Assembly (NCBI GenBank): GCA_019914945.1
Contig: CM034107.1
Coordinates: 11,620,227 to 11,684,226, forward strand
Length of the DNA: 64,000 nt
Direction: 5' to 3'
DNA from: Typha latifolia
Lineage: Eukaryota > Streptophyta > Magnoliopsida > Poales > Typhaceae
Part shown: piece by piece, positions 48,301 to 60,714 of the stretch
Layout: every line of letters starts with the position of its first letter
How positions within the stretch are numbered: the first letter of the stretch is position 1
Position numbers and translations under genes: made by a program
Notes under the pieces: model-generated
Database searches by the model: none
Told to the model about the DNA's origin: nothing
Seen by the model: the letters and a program-made list of their open reading frames with translations, nothing else

Positions 48301-51188
48301 CCATTTAGCACCAATGCAGTTGTGGTACTTCTTGCAGTTTTTTTCCTCCTAAATTTGTGTATCTTCAAATGAGACTGTTTTCTCAATGAGCAATCTGTTG
48401 CTTCAATAACGCCATCCTATGGTAGGTTGCAATAATGAAAAGTCTGCGGCATCCAAATATTGTTCTTTTGATGGGTGCTGTTACTCAGCCTCCTAGCCTG
48501 TCCATTGTGACAGAATATCTATCAAGGTGCTCTCCTTTTTCTTTCTTATTTCTAGTTCTGGTACCCATTTTATATTATTTTGTGCATATCCAGCATATTG
48601 TAGCTACACTATCAGTCCTTTTGTCTTGTAATTGCAGAGGCAGTTTATATAGGCTTTTACATAGGCACGGTGCAAGAGAAAATCTAGATGAGAAGCGGTG
48701 TTTAAATATGGCTTTTGATGTGGTATCTCTATTTGAAGGCCTTCTTAAAGATAATTTATTTTATAGCATGGCAAATGTTGCCTTAATTTTGTGTGAAAAA
48801 TAAGCAGGTTGAATTCAGTTATATTATTTCTTTATTGATCAGAAGTGTTCATATTTGTTTAATTTATATACATATCATTTTACACAGGCAAAGGGAATGA
48901 ATTATCTTCACAAGCGCAATCCTCCCATTGTTCATAGAGATCTGAAGTCTCCAAATCTATTGGTTGACAAAAAATATACAGTGAAAGTAAGATGTAGATT
49001 GTAGATTTCCTTTTTGTCTGTAGTTTTTGAAGTTGGATAGAGTGGTATCTGAGTATAATTTACTCGTCTTCGTTGCTTCTGCATGTCTTTCTTTTCCTGT
49101 AGTGGTTCTTTATTGCTTTGAGGATGGATTTTATTAGCTTAAAGTACTTGTTTGCTCGCCAATAGTGATTTTTAGCACGTCTTTTATGCTTCAGTATCAC
49201 ACTGGCTTAAAAAACTAGATTTTGGTCATTTCTTCATCTTTTAATGCTGCATCATGTGTTGATTTATCAACAGAAAGGAGTGCCCAGGAAGATGATCAAA
49301 GCCACATAAAACTACCCAACAAGTACGTTCTGTCACAGATTGTACTAAGTGGTTCCTAAAATGGGTCCCTTCTCTGGTGTAGACAAATGAAGTCCATTTT
49401 AGTCCATGAACTTAGCCATTAACCCACTGTTTCTTCTTCCAATTAAAACCAAATCCTTCCAAAGTGTCAAAATTAACCTGTATTACATTTTCTCTTTGTG
49501 CCGAAATATTGACTGTTTTGTCCAAGACAGCTGATGGTTTCTTCACTATGATAGTCAATTGTGTGTACTTATTTGAGACAGTTAAATAGCAAATTTGAGG
49601 TGCATATGCAAAATAATCTCTTACTACTTGCATAAAAGACTCAAACTATTATGAATTAACCATTATCTTTTGGTGTATCACTCTTTGAGTGCATCTAATA
49701 AAATTATAGAATTGAAGTTTTCTTTCCTATTCCAGTTGTTGATTTGCCAATTGATGTTAGTAGTTCAGGAAAGATTTTTCCAAGAGCTCATGTCCTGATA
49801 GCTTCTTACTTATCGCTAAAGCATTTTACTGCTTCTTAAAGCTAATTATAAAGCATGTACATACCACCGTGGCATGGTAATAAAACTTACCCTGATTATG
49901 TGATGTCAAAAGACTGTATCTTCTATTACATGCTTGATCTCAAAGTAAGAAGACATAATTATGCATTTGTAATAGATTTATTTTGTTTCTGAAATATCTT
50001 AAATTGTTCCAACCAAGTATCAAATAACCATATAATTCCTCTGCTTCACATGTTGCACACTAGTCCTTTATATTGCATGATATGCCTGGAAGTTGTAAAA
50101 CAATCAAATCAGAGCCCCTAACTGACTCTATAAAAACATGAATTCTTTATATCAATCTTCTGAAGTTTTGTGATCTCCTTTCAAAGCATTCTTGCTCCTC
50201 CGACCTCAAGACTTTATTGGAATATTTCATCTATAATGATAGCTATGGTTAGTGTACCTTTCTTGTTCTGATGCAAGCACGGCTGAGCCATCGTTAATGA
50301 TTTATCACATTCACATCAAAATTAAAAGCTGTTCTTTTTTTTTCCTTTTTTTTTTCAGGTTTGTGACTTTGGCCTTTCCAGGTTGAAGGCAAACACATTT
50401 CTGTCATCCAAAACTGCAGCAGGAACTGTAAGTTTTGCATCCTCTAAGCGTGTTTTCTTTTTTTCTTTTTTGTTTGTGACATGCAAAATATTGTTTTCTC
50501 ATGTTCCACTAGCCTGAATGGATGGCACCAGAAGTACTACGCGATGAACTATCAAATGAGAAATCTGATGTTTATAGTTTTGGTGTTATTTTATGGGAGC
50601 TTATGACCTTGCAACAGCCATGGGGTAATTTAAATCCTGCTCAGGTATGTAGTTTCTCTCCTTAAGGAACCTTTAAGTTAATATACACCATTATGCTCCG
50701 AACATTTGATTTCTTTTTTGGGGGACAGATAAGAAAATCAAAAGTTTGAGCTGCAATTCTTTTAGTTGCTTGATACTTATAGACCAAATTAGAAGAGTTT
50801 TTGCACTAGAGACACTATCAGAGAGTCCAATTCCCAAAAGGGCTGTAATAACTAATAACATCGCTTCACTATATTTACCATCTAGTATAGTTTGATGCTT
50901 CCTCTTGCAGGTGGTTGCTGCTGTTGGTTTTGACAGAAGGCGGCTTGATATTCCGAGTGAACTCAATCCACAGGTGTCCGCAATAATTGAGTCTTGTTGG
51001 GACAAGTATGTTGAAACAGAAATTTCTGCTGTGTTCTTGTTGTTCTTTGTACCATGTTCCTTCTGATAGAATATTCATCCTGCAGCGAGCCATGGAAACG
51101 ACCTTCCTTTTCAAGCATCATGGAATCCCTGAAACCACTACTAAGGACCACGACATCTCAGTCAGTTCTGCCAGAAGTTAGCACTTAA
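42333..51188 (+). CDS. CTR1: CTR1-type Raf-like protein kinase (ethylene signalling repressor)
   Basis: CTR1 binds ethylene receptors at the ER and phosphorylates EIN2 to keep the pathway off. Fifteen in-phase exons: 42333-42791, 44386-44684, 44760-44904, 45166-45269, 45417-45625, 46517-46909, 47081-47121, 47613-47681, 48426-48526, 48638-48722, 48888-48986, 50359-50427, 50513-50644, 50911-51005, 51086-51188. They give 800 residues, near the length of Arabidopsis CTR1. The start [19 protein letters not shown], the [21 protein letters not shown] block and [20 protein letters not shown] mark this subfamily. An EDR1-type regulatory domain covers about 155-400. The kinase domain (about 526-785) has [11 protein letters not shown], Lys555 in [14 protein letters not shown] (Asp653), DFG (671-673) and GTPEWMAPE, so it looks catalytically complete. 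Intron 1 is 1.6 kb and carries a MITE. Confidence 0.95.
42991..43465. mobile_element. hAT-like MITE in CTR1 intron 1
   Basis: A roughly 475-bp repeat begins TAGGGGTGAAAACGGG and ends CCATTTCCACCCTA, imperfect inverted termini of the TAGGG(G)TG-AAA type seen in plant hAT miniature elements. The eight bases outside are GCTAAAAT on the left and ACTACAAT on the right, six of eight matching, as an old 8-bp duplication would. The interior is rich in GATATGGATAT and CCCGATC blocks and codes for nothing recognisable. Confidence 0.5.
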
Positions 51189-52007
51189 CCTTATCATCTG
51201 GCGCATTATAGACTTAACCTTTGGCAACTTTGATAAACCAAGTTGACCTTGTTATCCAAGTGCTTGATTTAACTAGATACGATGCATAATTTTGTTGATG
51301 ATTGTATATACGGTCCTTTCTGCAATCTCACATACTTGCTACATATCACTGCTATAGCAGAGCTTAAAAACTATGCATGATTCTTAAGTTCTACAAGATC
51401 AAGGGAGATTTTGGGTCTGCAATGCTATTTATTGCTTTTTGAGAAGTTGTAGAAGTTCAAAACTGTAGTGATCGATAATGAAACGAAACTTATTTCCTGC
51501 ATGAATAAATTCTATAAATGTTGTTCTTTCTTTGGGCGTAAGAATGAAAAGTTGATCATGATGCCAGCGGAGGCATTATTTGTTTCATCGTAAATAAGTT
51601 TTCTTAGTTCTTTCACATTAGGATGTGAGATGGTGACGTAACAATCAGATAGATGTTGGACAATAGAGGAGGATTGGGAACCTCCCCATCTTCTCCTAAG
51701 CCAACGTCGGCTAACCTCAGTTCCTTTACTTTCCTTTCCTTCGCCACCAAGAGTAGCAAAGATATTTTTATTTTTCGTAGCCTTAACCGTTGTGAGGCCC
51801 ACACAGGCTCCGTGATTGGTAGTTACTACGTGCCCTGCTTCCAGTGGTTCAGCCGATCTCAACCCCATTAGTCTTGAGCCACTGAGCCAACAGTAAGGCG
51901 GTTATTTGGCGCTCAACCCCTCCCGAACACTATAAATTTCCCCATGGCCATGGACTCCTCCAGCAATATCCTCTTCTCTCAGATCCATTTCTTCTTCCTC
52001 TTCCCTT
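51189..52007. promoter_or_regulatory. Short intergenic stretch containing the HSFA3 promoter
   Basis: Only about 820 bases separate the CTR1 stop from the HSFA3 start, both on the plus strand. The left part is the CTR1 3' untranslated region. A TATA box candidate, CACTATAAATTT, lies at about 51929-51939, some 70 bases before the HSFA3 ATG. Two ATGs at 51944 and 51950 follow it so closely that they are probably upstream of the transcription start. Confidence 0.5.
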
Positions 52008-54438
52008 ATGGAGCCCAAGATCGAACAGTTCGTCGACACAGAGGCGACGGGTGAAGAAGGCGCGGAAGTCCCTCGACCGCTCGAGTCTCTTCACGCCACA
52101 CCAATCCCACCCTTCATCTCCAAGACCTACGACCTCGTCGACGAACCCTCCTTGGATCCTGTCATCTCTTGGGGCCCAGCTGGGAATAGCTTTGTCGTCT
52201 GGGATCCCATCGAATTCGCCCAGTCTGTTCTTCCTCGCCATTTCAAGCACAACAACCTCTCCAGTTTCGTTCGCCAGCTTAATACTTATGTGGGTATTAT
52301 GCAAATATGTCATTTCTTTTCTTTCCTGTGTTTTCTTTTCAATCTCTTAGATTGTATTCATGATATCTGTTGCTCTGTAGATTGCTGCTGAGGACATCCA
52401 TGTAGAATCCAGTTTTTTCTTGTAATCCCATTTTCTTGTATAAAATTTCATTTCTCTTTTTAACTTTTCTTGTACATTCCTTGAACTGTAAATTGGGAGA
52501 TATGAAAATATAGCGGCGAATATTTATCTGTGTATGAGGGATGTATAGTTCTGTAATTGGGAGCACATTGTAGTGAGTTTTGCCTCTTGCAACCATCAGA
52601 CAAAAGCATCACTTGAAGAATAAGCTATATGGTTGATCTCTTGGAGTAAACCTTGTAGTCCTAAAGGTAAGCATCAAAGATTTCGAGAGTTATTTTATTA
52701 GATACGTACTTGCTCTTAGTAGCATTATTAGTAGAAAAAAAAAAACAGACCTATGTTCTATTATAAGAATGGCCATCATATCAATTTCTGCACATTTCAG
52801 CACTCATTTGACTTTCTTGTTTCTTCTCCAGAAATCTTCTCCTGTTACGCCCTTTTAAAACATAATACATGTTCTTGTAACTTATACTGGCATAAACATG
52901 TAGCCATGACATAGGGTTGTTTTATGGTAGTTCAATATTTCTGTAAATCCCTTACCTAAGACGGTGTTCTATGCTTGAGCAATACAATTTTTCATCCTCT
53001 CTTGCAATTTATTTTCAGTATGATAAAGCAGAGGACATTCAGACAATTATGACCAACCATGGCATGAGGATAATGGAGGGCACGGATCTTTTAGTGAGGG
53101 AAATTTTTGATGGCATTGACTCTAGTGAATATAGTTTTAATATGTGATTTATTTGCGTCCAACAATTTCAGAGTTGACCTTCATTTACTTCATCATCTCT
53201 AGAATATTATAGCTGATTTAATCACTAACTTTGTTATTGAATTCCGTGCTATGAAAATTTTCTGGTCGTCCTTCCAGGGTTTCCACAAGGTTCATGCTGA
53301 TAGATGGGAATTTGCAAATGAAGGTTTTCTGCGAGGAAATAAACCTTTTTTGAAAAACATAAACAGGCGCAGGTCATCGCAGGTCCAGCAAGTTGGTCTT
53401 CATGTAGAACCTTCAGTTGAGATGGTGAGGTCCAGCTTGGAAGGTCAAGTTCGCACTTTGAAAGGAGAAAAGAGCATAATGATTCAGGAGGTTTCCAGAT
53501 TGCAACAAGAGAACCTTAAAACTCTCCAACAGATGAATGCACTGAACCAGCGGATGCAATCAGTGGAACAGAGGCAGAAGCAAATGGTGTCCTTCTTTGC
53601 TAAGGTGGTTCAGAACCCAATGTTCTTTGCGCAAATTAAGCAGCAGAAACAGAGAAGAGAAATCGCTTCTATGAGGGTTAAAAGAAAGTTTCTTAAGCAA
53701 CAACAGTCTGGCCAAAGGCTTTTAGGTGAGGCCAGTTTACAGTTAGCAGAAGAGGAAAGATTAGCTTCTACTGTTCCTGCTTCAATTTCTGGTTTACCAG
53801 ACACTGAATATGACGTGAGTAAACTTCCTGACTATCTTTTGCTAGACATGGTGGACAAACTTGGTATTCAATCAAGCAGACAAGAACTTGTTGGAGGCTC
53901 AGGTAGATGCGGGAAGGAAATTGTTCCATTATTTCTGGGCTCTGATACATCCCCCTGTAAAGAGGACCTTGCTGTCTGTAGCACTCAGTCCTCTGTTTCT
54001 TCTCCTAAAGATATCATTCCAGGAAAAATGTTTCCAGATGCTGTTTCACCTGATAGTGTAAGTGCCGCTCCAGACGCTGAAACTGTTGCAGGCTTCAAAG
54101 AGAAGAATGTCATAAAAATAAAATATGATATCAAATCTACTAATGCTGAATATTTGGTACCATTTTGTGAAGGTGATTCTAGCGAGAAATTGTTTATAGA
54201 TGCAGCTGAAACTGTTAGTGGAGATCATGCAATATGGAGTGCACGTCTTGAGGTTGGAGAAAGTTCTTTCTTGTCTGGTCATGATAACCCAGAGACCCTT
54301 GTTCATGATTTTCAAGAGCTGGAGTTCCCTATCGAACCTGATGTATTGTGGAATCTTAATTTGGATACAATGGGGGAAGATTTGGAGTTTGATAAGTTTG
54401 TTGATGCTGAAATCCCTTTCCAGGAACATGGGAAATAA
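52008..54438 (+). CDS. HSFA3: Heat stress transcription factor, class A3-like
   Basis: Two exons, 52008-52289 and 53278-54438, join in phase 0 after QLNTY, the usual position of the single HSF intron inside the DNA-binding domain. The product has 480 residues. The DNA-binding domain (about 32-125) begins [24 protein letters not shown] and includes [18 protein letters not shown] and [20 protein letters not shown] heptad-rich HR-A/B region with the class A insertion follows ([18 protein letters not shown] through [12 protein letters not shown]), then a basic nuclear signal ([12 protein letters not shown]). The acidic C-terminus has a Trp-containing activation-type motif ([17 protein letters not shown]). 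The leader [15 protein letters not shown] and the Trp-based tail resemble HSFA3, the factor acting downstream of DREB2A in heat and drought. The subclass is by recognition, not by a tree. Confidence 0.9.
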
Positions 54439-57400
54439 GCTTCACTGATGGAGGAAGATCAGAACAAAATGGAGGCATAGACTTTATGCTCATTGATCAT
54501 TGGAATCCATAGGGGCTCGTAGTGTTGAGCATTACAAACAATTCATACACTTTGATAATTATATTAATTCTGTACATTTCAGCATCATTTTTGTTGATCT
54601 GTTCAAGTTTTTTCCTTCTTTCAATTCATGTAAATGTTCGTATCTCATATTCTTTTTTCATCTGTCAGACTAATTCTTGGAATGACATTTGTCATTAAAA
54701 ATGCAATGTATGGTTATATAATTACATATTTATTGGAAGGCGTTTTGCACCTTATCCGCAGATGAGTGGGGAAACTGTTTGGATACATTGCACCGACAAA
54801 TTTACGTAGGGACTCCCAAATGATTTCTCGCCCCCTCGTCACCTTCAGCACTTACTGTGCCTTGAGCTTAGTACCCTTTTCCAGTGCTTCCTACTCCCCA
54901 GTTTTTGCCCCACAGCTCTGTTATCTGATTGATGATGGAAGTTTTGAGTGCTCATTCATATTTTTCTCTGCTCATGAAACAGAAGAGGTAGTTCAACAAA
55001 TTCTTGTTTTTGTTTTTGTTTTCGTTTTCTTCGTTTGGCCATTAGCAAAGGGGTTGGAGTTTTCGCCTTTTGTAAGTTATACTCTTTGGCTTTGGTGCAG
55101 TTTGTGGCAAGTGCTGAAGTGCTCCCTGTATTTGGTCTACATTACATAGTTTGTGGGTCAATGTAGAACTCCTGATTTTGTCGAGGTGTCGAGGTTTTAT
55201 CAGTAGATCCGCAGATGGCATTGAGTACCTCAGGGCTCAGGCATTTATGCCGTGAACCGTAAATTAGAGTAGCTTGATACAATCTCTCCCAACAAATTAA
55301 GGCTATCCATGGACCAATCCCGACTAGGTTCGGCCCAACGCTGTTTGGGCTTAAAAAGTCTTGGTAAGCTAGTTTGCTTGACGATTTATGTCGTGTATCC
55401 AGACCAGCATCAAATGATCTCTGGTGAGGCAAGTACGGTATTTAGCCTTCTCACTTCTTTCTCTGACTCTTGATAATCTCTTGTATTTACAGAAGAAGAA
55501 CTTAAGGCTCACGATCATAAACCTTCCTTTTTGGTTTTGGTTAAGTACAGTCGAACTTCCTCTTTGTGCTTTCCTTCTCTTGATTGATCAGTATGGCTCT
55601 GCCTGAATCACCTAGTCCTAGTGCCATTCAAACTGATGCTTTTCTGATATCTTCTCAAGATGCACAATACCAACTATGCAGTCAAATAAAAACAGAACAA
55701 CAGACTGCCGTGAACATAAAGCTACAGTAGGAGAAATTTTCTCTGTACCTCAGGGCCGGGGAGACTGCATTTGCGTGTGTGCCAGCACTAGGGGCATTAT
55801 TATTATATCCTTGATTACTCCTTAGCTCTATTCCCTCAATTCTCTTTATATTCCATGTCGTAATTGTAGCTAGAGGCCAGTGTGCTGTGTGCACTATTTG
55901 GAGGCATATGCACATGTCAGGAAACTCTGCAAGTCTACAGCACTGGAAACCTATTGACCATACCATACTCGTCGTCTATTTCATGATGGTTATTAGGTAG
56001 CTTTCCTTTTCAGGTGTTTTCCTTAGCTTAGTTATCCATCATTTGTTAGTCTTTCTCCACTATAAGATTATTTATTCCATCCAGAAATGGTGATAGTTTG
56101 CTACCCTTTCTTTTCGTGGAGAGCTGACTAATCCTCATATCTAATTGTCTTACCCAATCTTGAGACTTACTAAATAGGCGAAGCAGCCTTTATTAGTTGT
56201 ATAATCATAGAGACTGCAGTTGGCCAATCTTTGATTTAGAATAGGAATGTGAACCTCATCTTAATATATCTGAGCTAGTATTGGATGCTCACTCCTACCT
56301 GCACCCCATTGACGAAAGAAAAGATAATGGGTTGGCCACTTCCTCTATGAAAAGATTCTTGATTGATGGTTGCCCACTTCTTATGGGGGAAGTGGAAGAT
56401 AGAATGAGAGATACGTTCAGTGTATGAGCTTTTACAAGACTGTAAGAGTAGCTGCTCACATATGGTTTTAGTCTTATGATGATGACATCAATGTACATTT
56501 TGGAGTACGATACCCTTAAAAAGTTTAGAGAAGTAGATCAACAGTTTTGAGTTTAATTTTCAAGAGACGGGTGTGAATGAGTGATGATCTCTATGCTCAA
56601 TAGTTGAAATTATCCCAACCAAAATAATTAAAAGGTACTTTGTGAGATATTGTGAGTTTTTGACCAAAGTATAGTTACAAGATTTAATTTGTTCATGGCC
56701 TAAATGGATAAAGATATATCATAAAATCACTTTTCGAAAGAGGAATTCATTAATTGCTTTCTCGAAAGTTATATATATATATATATATATAAATGATTTT
56801 TCATCATATTGGTATATTGATTGATAGATTAATCGTCATCCCATATAACAATTTGTAAATCTCTTTCCTTGATAATGTTTTTATGTAGAAAATAACAGTT
56901 TTTTTTTTCAGCATAACTGAAGTATGTTAGTTAATTAAGAACGCTATCCTATTAATTTATACAATGGTTTTTCACGTGGCATTAAAGTGATAAGATTATA
57001 TTTTAGGAAATCTTTTTCTACGTAGCAATAGTTTGGTCAAAAACTCGAAGAGATATTATTGCATTAACCTGTACTATGTATCAATCTGTGAGCACTGTCT
57101 AGCGTTGATATAGTCAATGGTTGCTTGCACATGTTTCTATGGTTGCTTACGTCTCCTTTCTCCTTGGAATCACACATACTCAATTATATTAAAAGCAAAG
57201 AATATTATATATTAAGACATGAGTTGCCTGACTTCTCTCCTGCATTCAATTGGCAGTCAGTTGGTGTATGTCTCTAAGTGACCACATAAATCCGAAGCAA
57301 GGAGAAAGGAAAATCAGGAACAAACAATGCGTTCACATCATGCCTACTGATTGATCACTTGGTAAGAAGGCTACATAATGTACATCAAACTTAACCTTTG

Positions 57401-57465
57401 CTGCTGGCTGCAACTAGTAATACTAGAAGATAAAGGTTGCTATGAGTTCTCTCTCAAATGCTCTT
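54439..57465. other. Intergenic DNA without recognised genes
   Basis: About 3 kb of AT-rich sequence. The first 200-300 bases are the HSFA3 3' untranslated region and the last 100 the phytosulfokine 3' untranslated region. A (TA)n run lies at 56770-56791. Several open frames of 60-127 codons are Phe/Leu- or Ser-rich and show no family I know. A GGCCCAACGCTGTTTGGGC-like palindromic stretch occurs near 55332. Confidence 0.5.
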
Positions 57466-57940
57466 CTACGGCTTCTTGTAGCGTTGCGTGTAGATGTAGT
57501 CCAGATGAGCCTCGGATATGGCCCTTCTCTTCAGGCATTCCTCGTCTTCATCCTCACACTCTTCTAGACCCATTAGCTGGCACGTGAAAAGAGAACCCAA
57601 AATAGGATAAAAGTGAAAAGCTAATTAGGAGGAAAGTTCAAAGTTTATGGGCTTCAAAAAAGTGACAGAGAGATGGCATGGCAATTAACAAACTTACATC
57701 CCAAGTGTCCTCTTTGTCCATGTTTCCTGCATGACCTATTTGTGAGAAGCCACCAACCCTCTCGTTGTCCCTCCCTAAGTGCAAGAGAAGACATTGAAAG
57801 ATACGCTTACAAGATGATATAGATTCATGAGAAGAAAGAAGATTCCAGTCACCTGGTTGTGTCGCTGGAAGGAGACGAGAAGCTCTTGAGGAGTGGACAG
57901 AGAGGATGATAACTAGGAAAAGAAGGTGAGGGGCCTTCAT
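57466..57940 (-). CDS. PSK: Phytosulfokine precursor (secreted sulfated pentapeptide hormone)
   Basis: Three small exons, 57940-57853, 57774-57698 and 57576-57466, join in phase to give a 91-residue preprohormone. Residues 1-20 ([20 protein letters not shown]) form a signal peptide. The C-terminal exon holds the Cys/acidic block [34 protein letters not shown] in two parts: the conserved E-C-x5-6-C-L motif, then the hormone YIYTQ at 82-86. Asp81 before it is needed for tyrosine sulfation by TPST in the Golgi. The dibasic KRR and the following Arg are in keeping with proteolytic release. The mature peptide acts outside the cell on PSKR receptor kinases to promote growth and tune immunity. The gene is easy to miss because no single frame contains signal peptide and hormone together. 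Confidence 0.93.
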
Positions 57941-58167
57941 GTCTCTCTTCCAGCGAGTTCTATATTGAAGATGTTACAGGGTAACAGGGGGAAGGGGAAG
58001 AAATGAGAGAGAGAGAGAGAGAGAGAACAGTGGGATATGGGAGATGCATGGGGTGAACTATAAATGGTATGCGCACTTGAGGAAGTCGCGTGACCTATAT
58101 CTTGCTCCATGGGGACCACTCATCACTCACCGCTAAGCACACCCACATGCTCATGTCATCTGTACAT

Positions 58168-58223
<56 letters not shown>

Positions 58224-58513
58224 GAGATTTTTATAAATCATAGCTTGTATTTCATTTATTTTATAATTCATATTTGTCTTTAAGGTTTCATAACTCGACC
58301 TTTTTTTTTTTGAAAAGAGAAAAAGAGGACAAAGAATACGGAAATAATTTAGATATTTATAAATTATTTTATATATTATAATATAATATTTTTTAATTTT
58401 GTATAAGTTAAATTATAAAGAAAAAAAATTTGGGTACAAAATTCTGAAGTAGCGAATAGCAAAATAATAAAAATATACAGTGTAATTTATAAATAAATTA
58501 TATATAATTTATA

Positions 58514-58556
<43 letters not shown>

Positions 58557-59469
58557 GCGAGAAGGGAGAAAGACACGCATGCAATACTGGCTATATACAG
58601 CTCGTGAAAGTTGGAAGTGATGACGTTACATAACAGAAGTGTGGTTGTCCTTTTGGGTTGCTCGTTGGAACGATGCTCAGAGAGAGAGAGAGTAATGGTG
58701 AGAGAGAGTGATGGTGGTGTCGTCCTTTTGCTTTGTATTGGACGCTAATGCTGATAGGTCAACGGGACCTACTGAACTTGTTTGGACGTTGGAGGTAAAC
58801 AAATGGAACGAAAGTAATTCATGATTGCGCACTAGATTCTACCATTCATGGTCTCTCGTCACAACAAACTTTAATAAAATTGGTAATTACTTTTCTCAGA
58901 CTAAAATTATTATAAGTTTAATTTTAATTTTAAATAATATTATAAAAAAATTATTTGATAGTTGAGTAACTTGATTTAATTCGGTGTTAGATCGAAGGAG
59001 CAGCTCGATAATGCAACGGCTTAGAATAGATCTTGACATTCAGAGTAATTATTCAACTAAGCAATTTACTTAAAATCTGAATAGGCAGCTAAAAATTCAG
59101 TGAGGCCTAAGTATTTTTATATCTAGAGAGAATTTGTTTAGCCCATATCTAACGGACTTATGAATAATTAAAATAATTTTATCTCTCGTTTATGTAAGAG
59201 GATAGCAATGGAAACCAGTATTGATTATTGATGAGTGACTATCATGGAATTGACATCATATCGCATAATGAATTAAATTACTCCGTCAAACAATTTATAA
59301 ATCATTTGCCACATATATATAGTTACAACCAGTTCCGATCTGACCAACTCGTCGCCCAAATGAAGACAAAGACAAAGACAAAGACAATTAAATTTTAACA
59401 GGAAAATAAGAATGAGGTGGACAGGTAGGAGATGGAGCACTACAAATTAAGCTGACGGCGTTTCACGAA
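57941..59469. other. Intergenic DNA with two long (TA)n runs
   Basis: The left 200 bases are the phytosulfokine leader and promoter, with a GA run at 58006-58026. Long pure (TA)n tracts lie at about 58170-58220 and 58520-58553, separated by AT-rich DNA. GAGA-rich sequence follows near 58680-58710. No gene is seen. The right end should be the arogenate dehydratase 3' untranslated region. Confidence 0.6.
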
Positions 59470-60714
59470 TCACGAGGAAGTGGCGGTGGATGAGGAAGAC
59501 GAAGAGGAGGAGCTGGCGTTCCATGGGGTCATGTCCATGGGATAACTTCCGAGCACACGGAGGAAGGAGGTGAACTCCTGGATCTCACCGAGCGCGTTCT
59601 GGGCTCGCGGCTCCGCCATGGACGCCTCGAAATCGACGTAGAACATGTACTCGAAGTGCTTCGCGGTGCCGACATTGGCGTCGTCGACGAGCCTGATAGG
59701 GCGGTGGCGATGGGGCCGGCTCTCGATCTTAGTCAGGCTGATGTTCCTGAACGCGAACGCTGAGAGCACTTTGAAGAGGACGGAGGTGCCCTCCCGGTCG
59801 TGCGCGAACACGATGCTCGTCTTGAACGGCCGATCCGTGCGCGGGATGATGGGCTCGCGCGCCAGCATCACGAACCGGGTCACGTTGCTCGAGTCGTCCT
59901 GGATCCCATCGGCCAAGATTTGGAGCCCATACAGCTCGGCGGCGCGGGACGAGGCGATCGCGGCCGTGTCACGGAGACCGTTGGCGGCGATGTATTCGGC
60001 GGCACCAGCGGTGTCGTCGAAGGCTTCGCGGGCGACGTTGAGGCCGAGGCTGGTGAGAGTGAGCTCGCACTGGGCTAGGGCTTGCGGGTGGCTGATGACG
60101 CGAGTGAGGTATTCCTTGCGGACTCCGGGGAGGGCGAGGAGGCAGTGGTGGACGGGGAGCTGGACCTCACCGACGATGTGGAGGCGATGGCGGAGGAGGA
60201 GGTCATAGTTGCGGTGGATGCTGCCGCCGAGGGAGTTCTCCACTGGTAAGACGGCGCGATCGGCGATCCAGAGCTCCACAGCCTGGAAGGCGACCTCGAA
60301 CTGATCGCAGGGGATGGCCTCACAGTTCCGATAGGCTTTCCCAGCCGCCGCCTCGCTGTAAGCGCCGGGAACGCCCTGGTAGGCGACGCGGAGCTGGGAG
60401 CCATGCATCGGGGCAGGGGAGAGGTCGGAGATGGTGAGCGGCCGAGGAAGGTTCTCGATCGGGACCAGATCTAGTGTCTGAGGAGAGGACGCGTTGCCGT
60501 TGACTCCGGTGGAGGGGGAGTAGGGCTTGTCGCCGGCGGGGACGGAGTCATTCCGGGAGAGAGCAACTACTTTGCCGGAGAGGATGGCGCAGGTGCTCTT
60601 CCGGTCAGATCGGGTGGATGCGGCGGCGCGGGTTCGGGTGGGTTTGGATGGGTGGGCCGATCGGATGGAGTGATGATGGTTGATGGGGGTTTGATGAAAA
60701 TTCGTCGTCGCCAT
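59470..60714 (-). CDS. ADT: Arogenate (prephenate) dehydratase, plastidial
   Basis: This enzyme makes phenylalanine by decarboxylating and dehydrating arogenate (some forms also use prephenate) in plastids. It is a single 414-residue frame without introns, like the ADT3/4/5 group. A Ser/Arg/Thr-rich N-terminus of about 100 residues is a probable chloroplast transit peptide. The catalytic PDT domain follows: [65 protein letters not shown] and the NVTRF motif with its catalytic Thr. An ACT domain that senses phenylalanine comes next ([42 protein letters not shown]). The tail [17 protein letters not shown] is a Ser homopolymer. Local GC content is much higher than in neighbouring genes, mostly at third codon positions. 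Confidence 0.95.
   Translation of the reverse strand: MATTNFHQTPINHHHSIRSAHPSKPTRTRAAASTRSDRKSTCAILSGKVVALSRNDSVPAGDKPYSPSTGVNGNASSPQTLDLVPIENLPRPLTISDLSPAPMHGSQLRVAYQGVPGAYSEAAAGKAYRNCEAIPCDQFEVAFQAVELWIADRAVLPVENSLGGSIHRNYDLLLRHRLHIVGEVQLPVHHCLLALPGVRKEYLTRVISHPQALAQCELTLTSLGLNVAREAFDDTAGAAEYIAANGLRDTAAIASSRAAELYGLQILADGIQDDSSNVTRFVMLAREPIIPRTDRPFKTSIVFAHDREGTSVLFKVLSAFAFRNISLTKIESRPHRHRPIRLVDDANVGTAKHFEYMFYVDFEASMAEPRAQNALGEIQEFTSFLRVLGSYPMDMTPWNASSSSSSSSSTATSS

Noticed and set aside
51944..52010. Upstream ATGs overlapping the HSFA3 start
   Set aside because: They lie only 5-15 bases after the TATA-like box, so they are probably not in the mRNA.
59645..60404. 187-, 92- and 109-codon ORFs within the arogenate dehydratase gene
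   Set aside because: Shadow frames produced by high GC at third positions.
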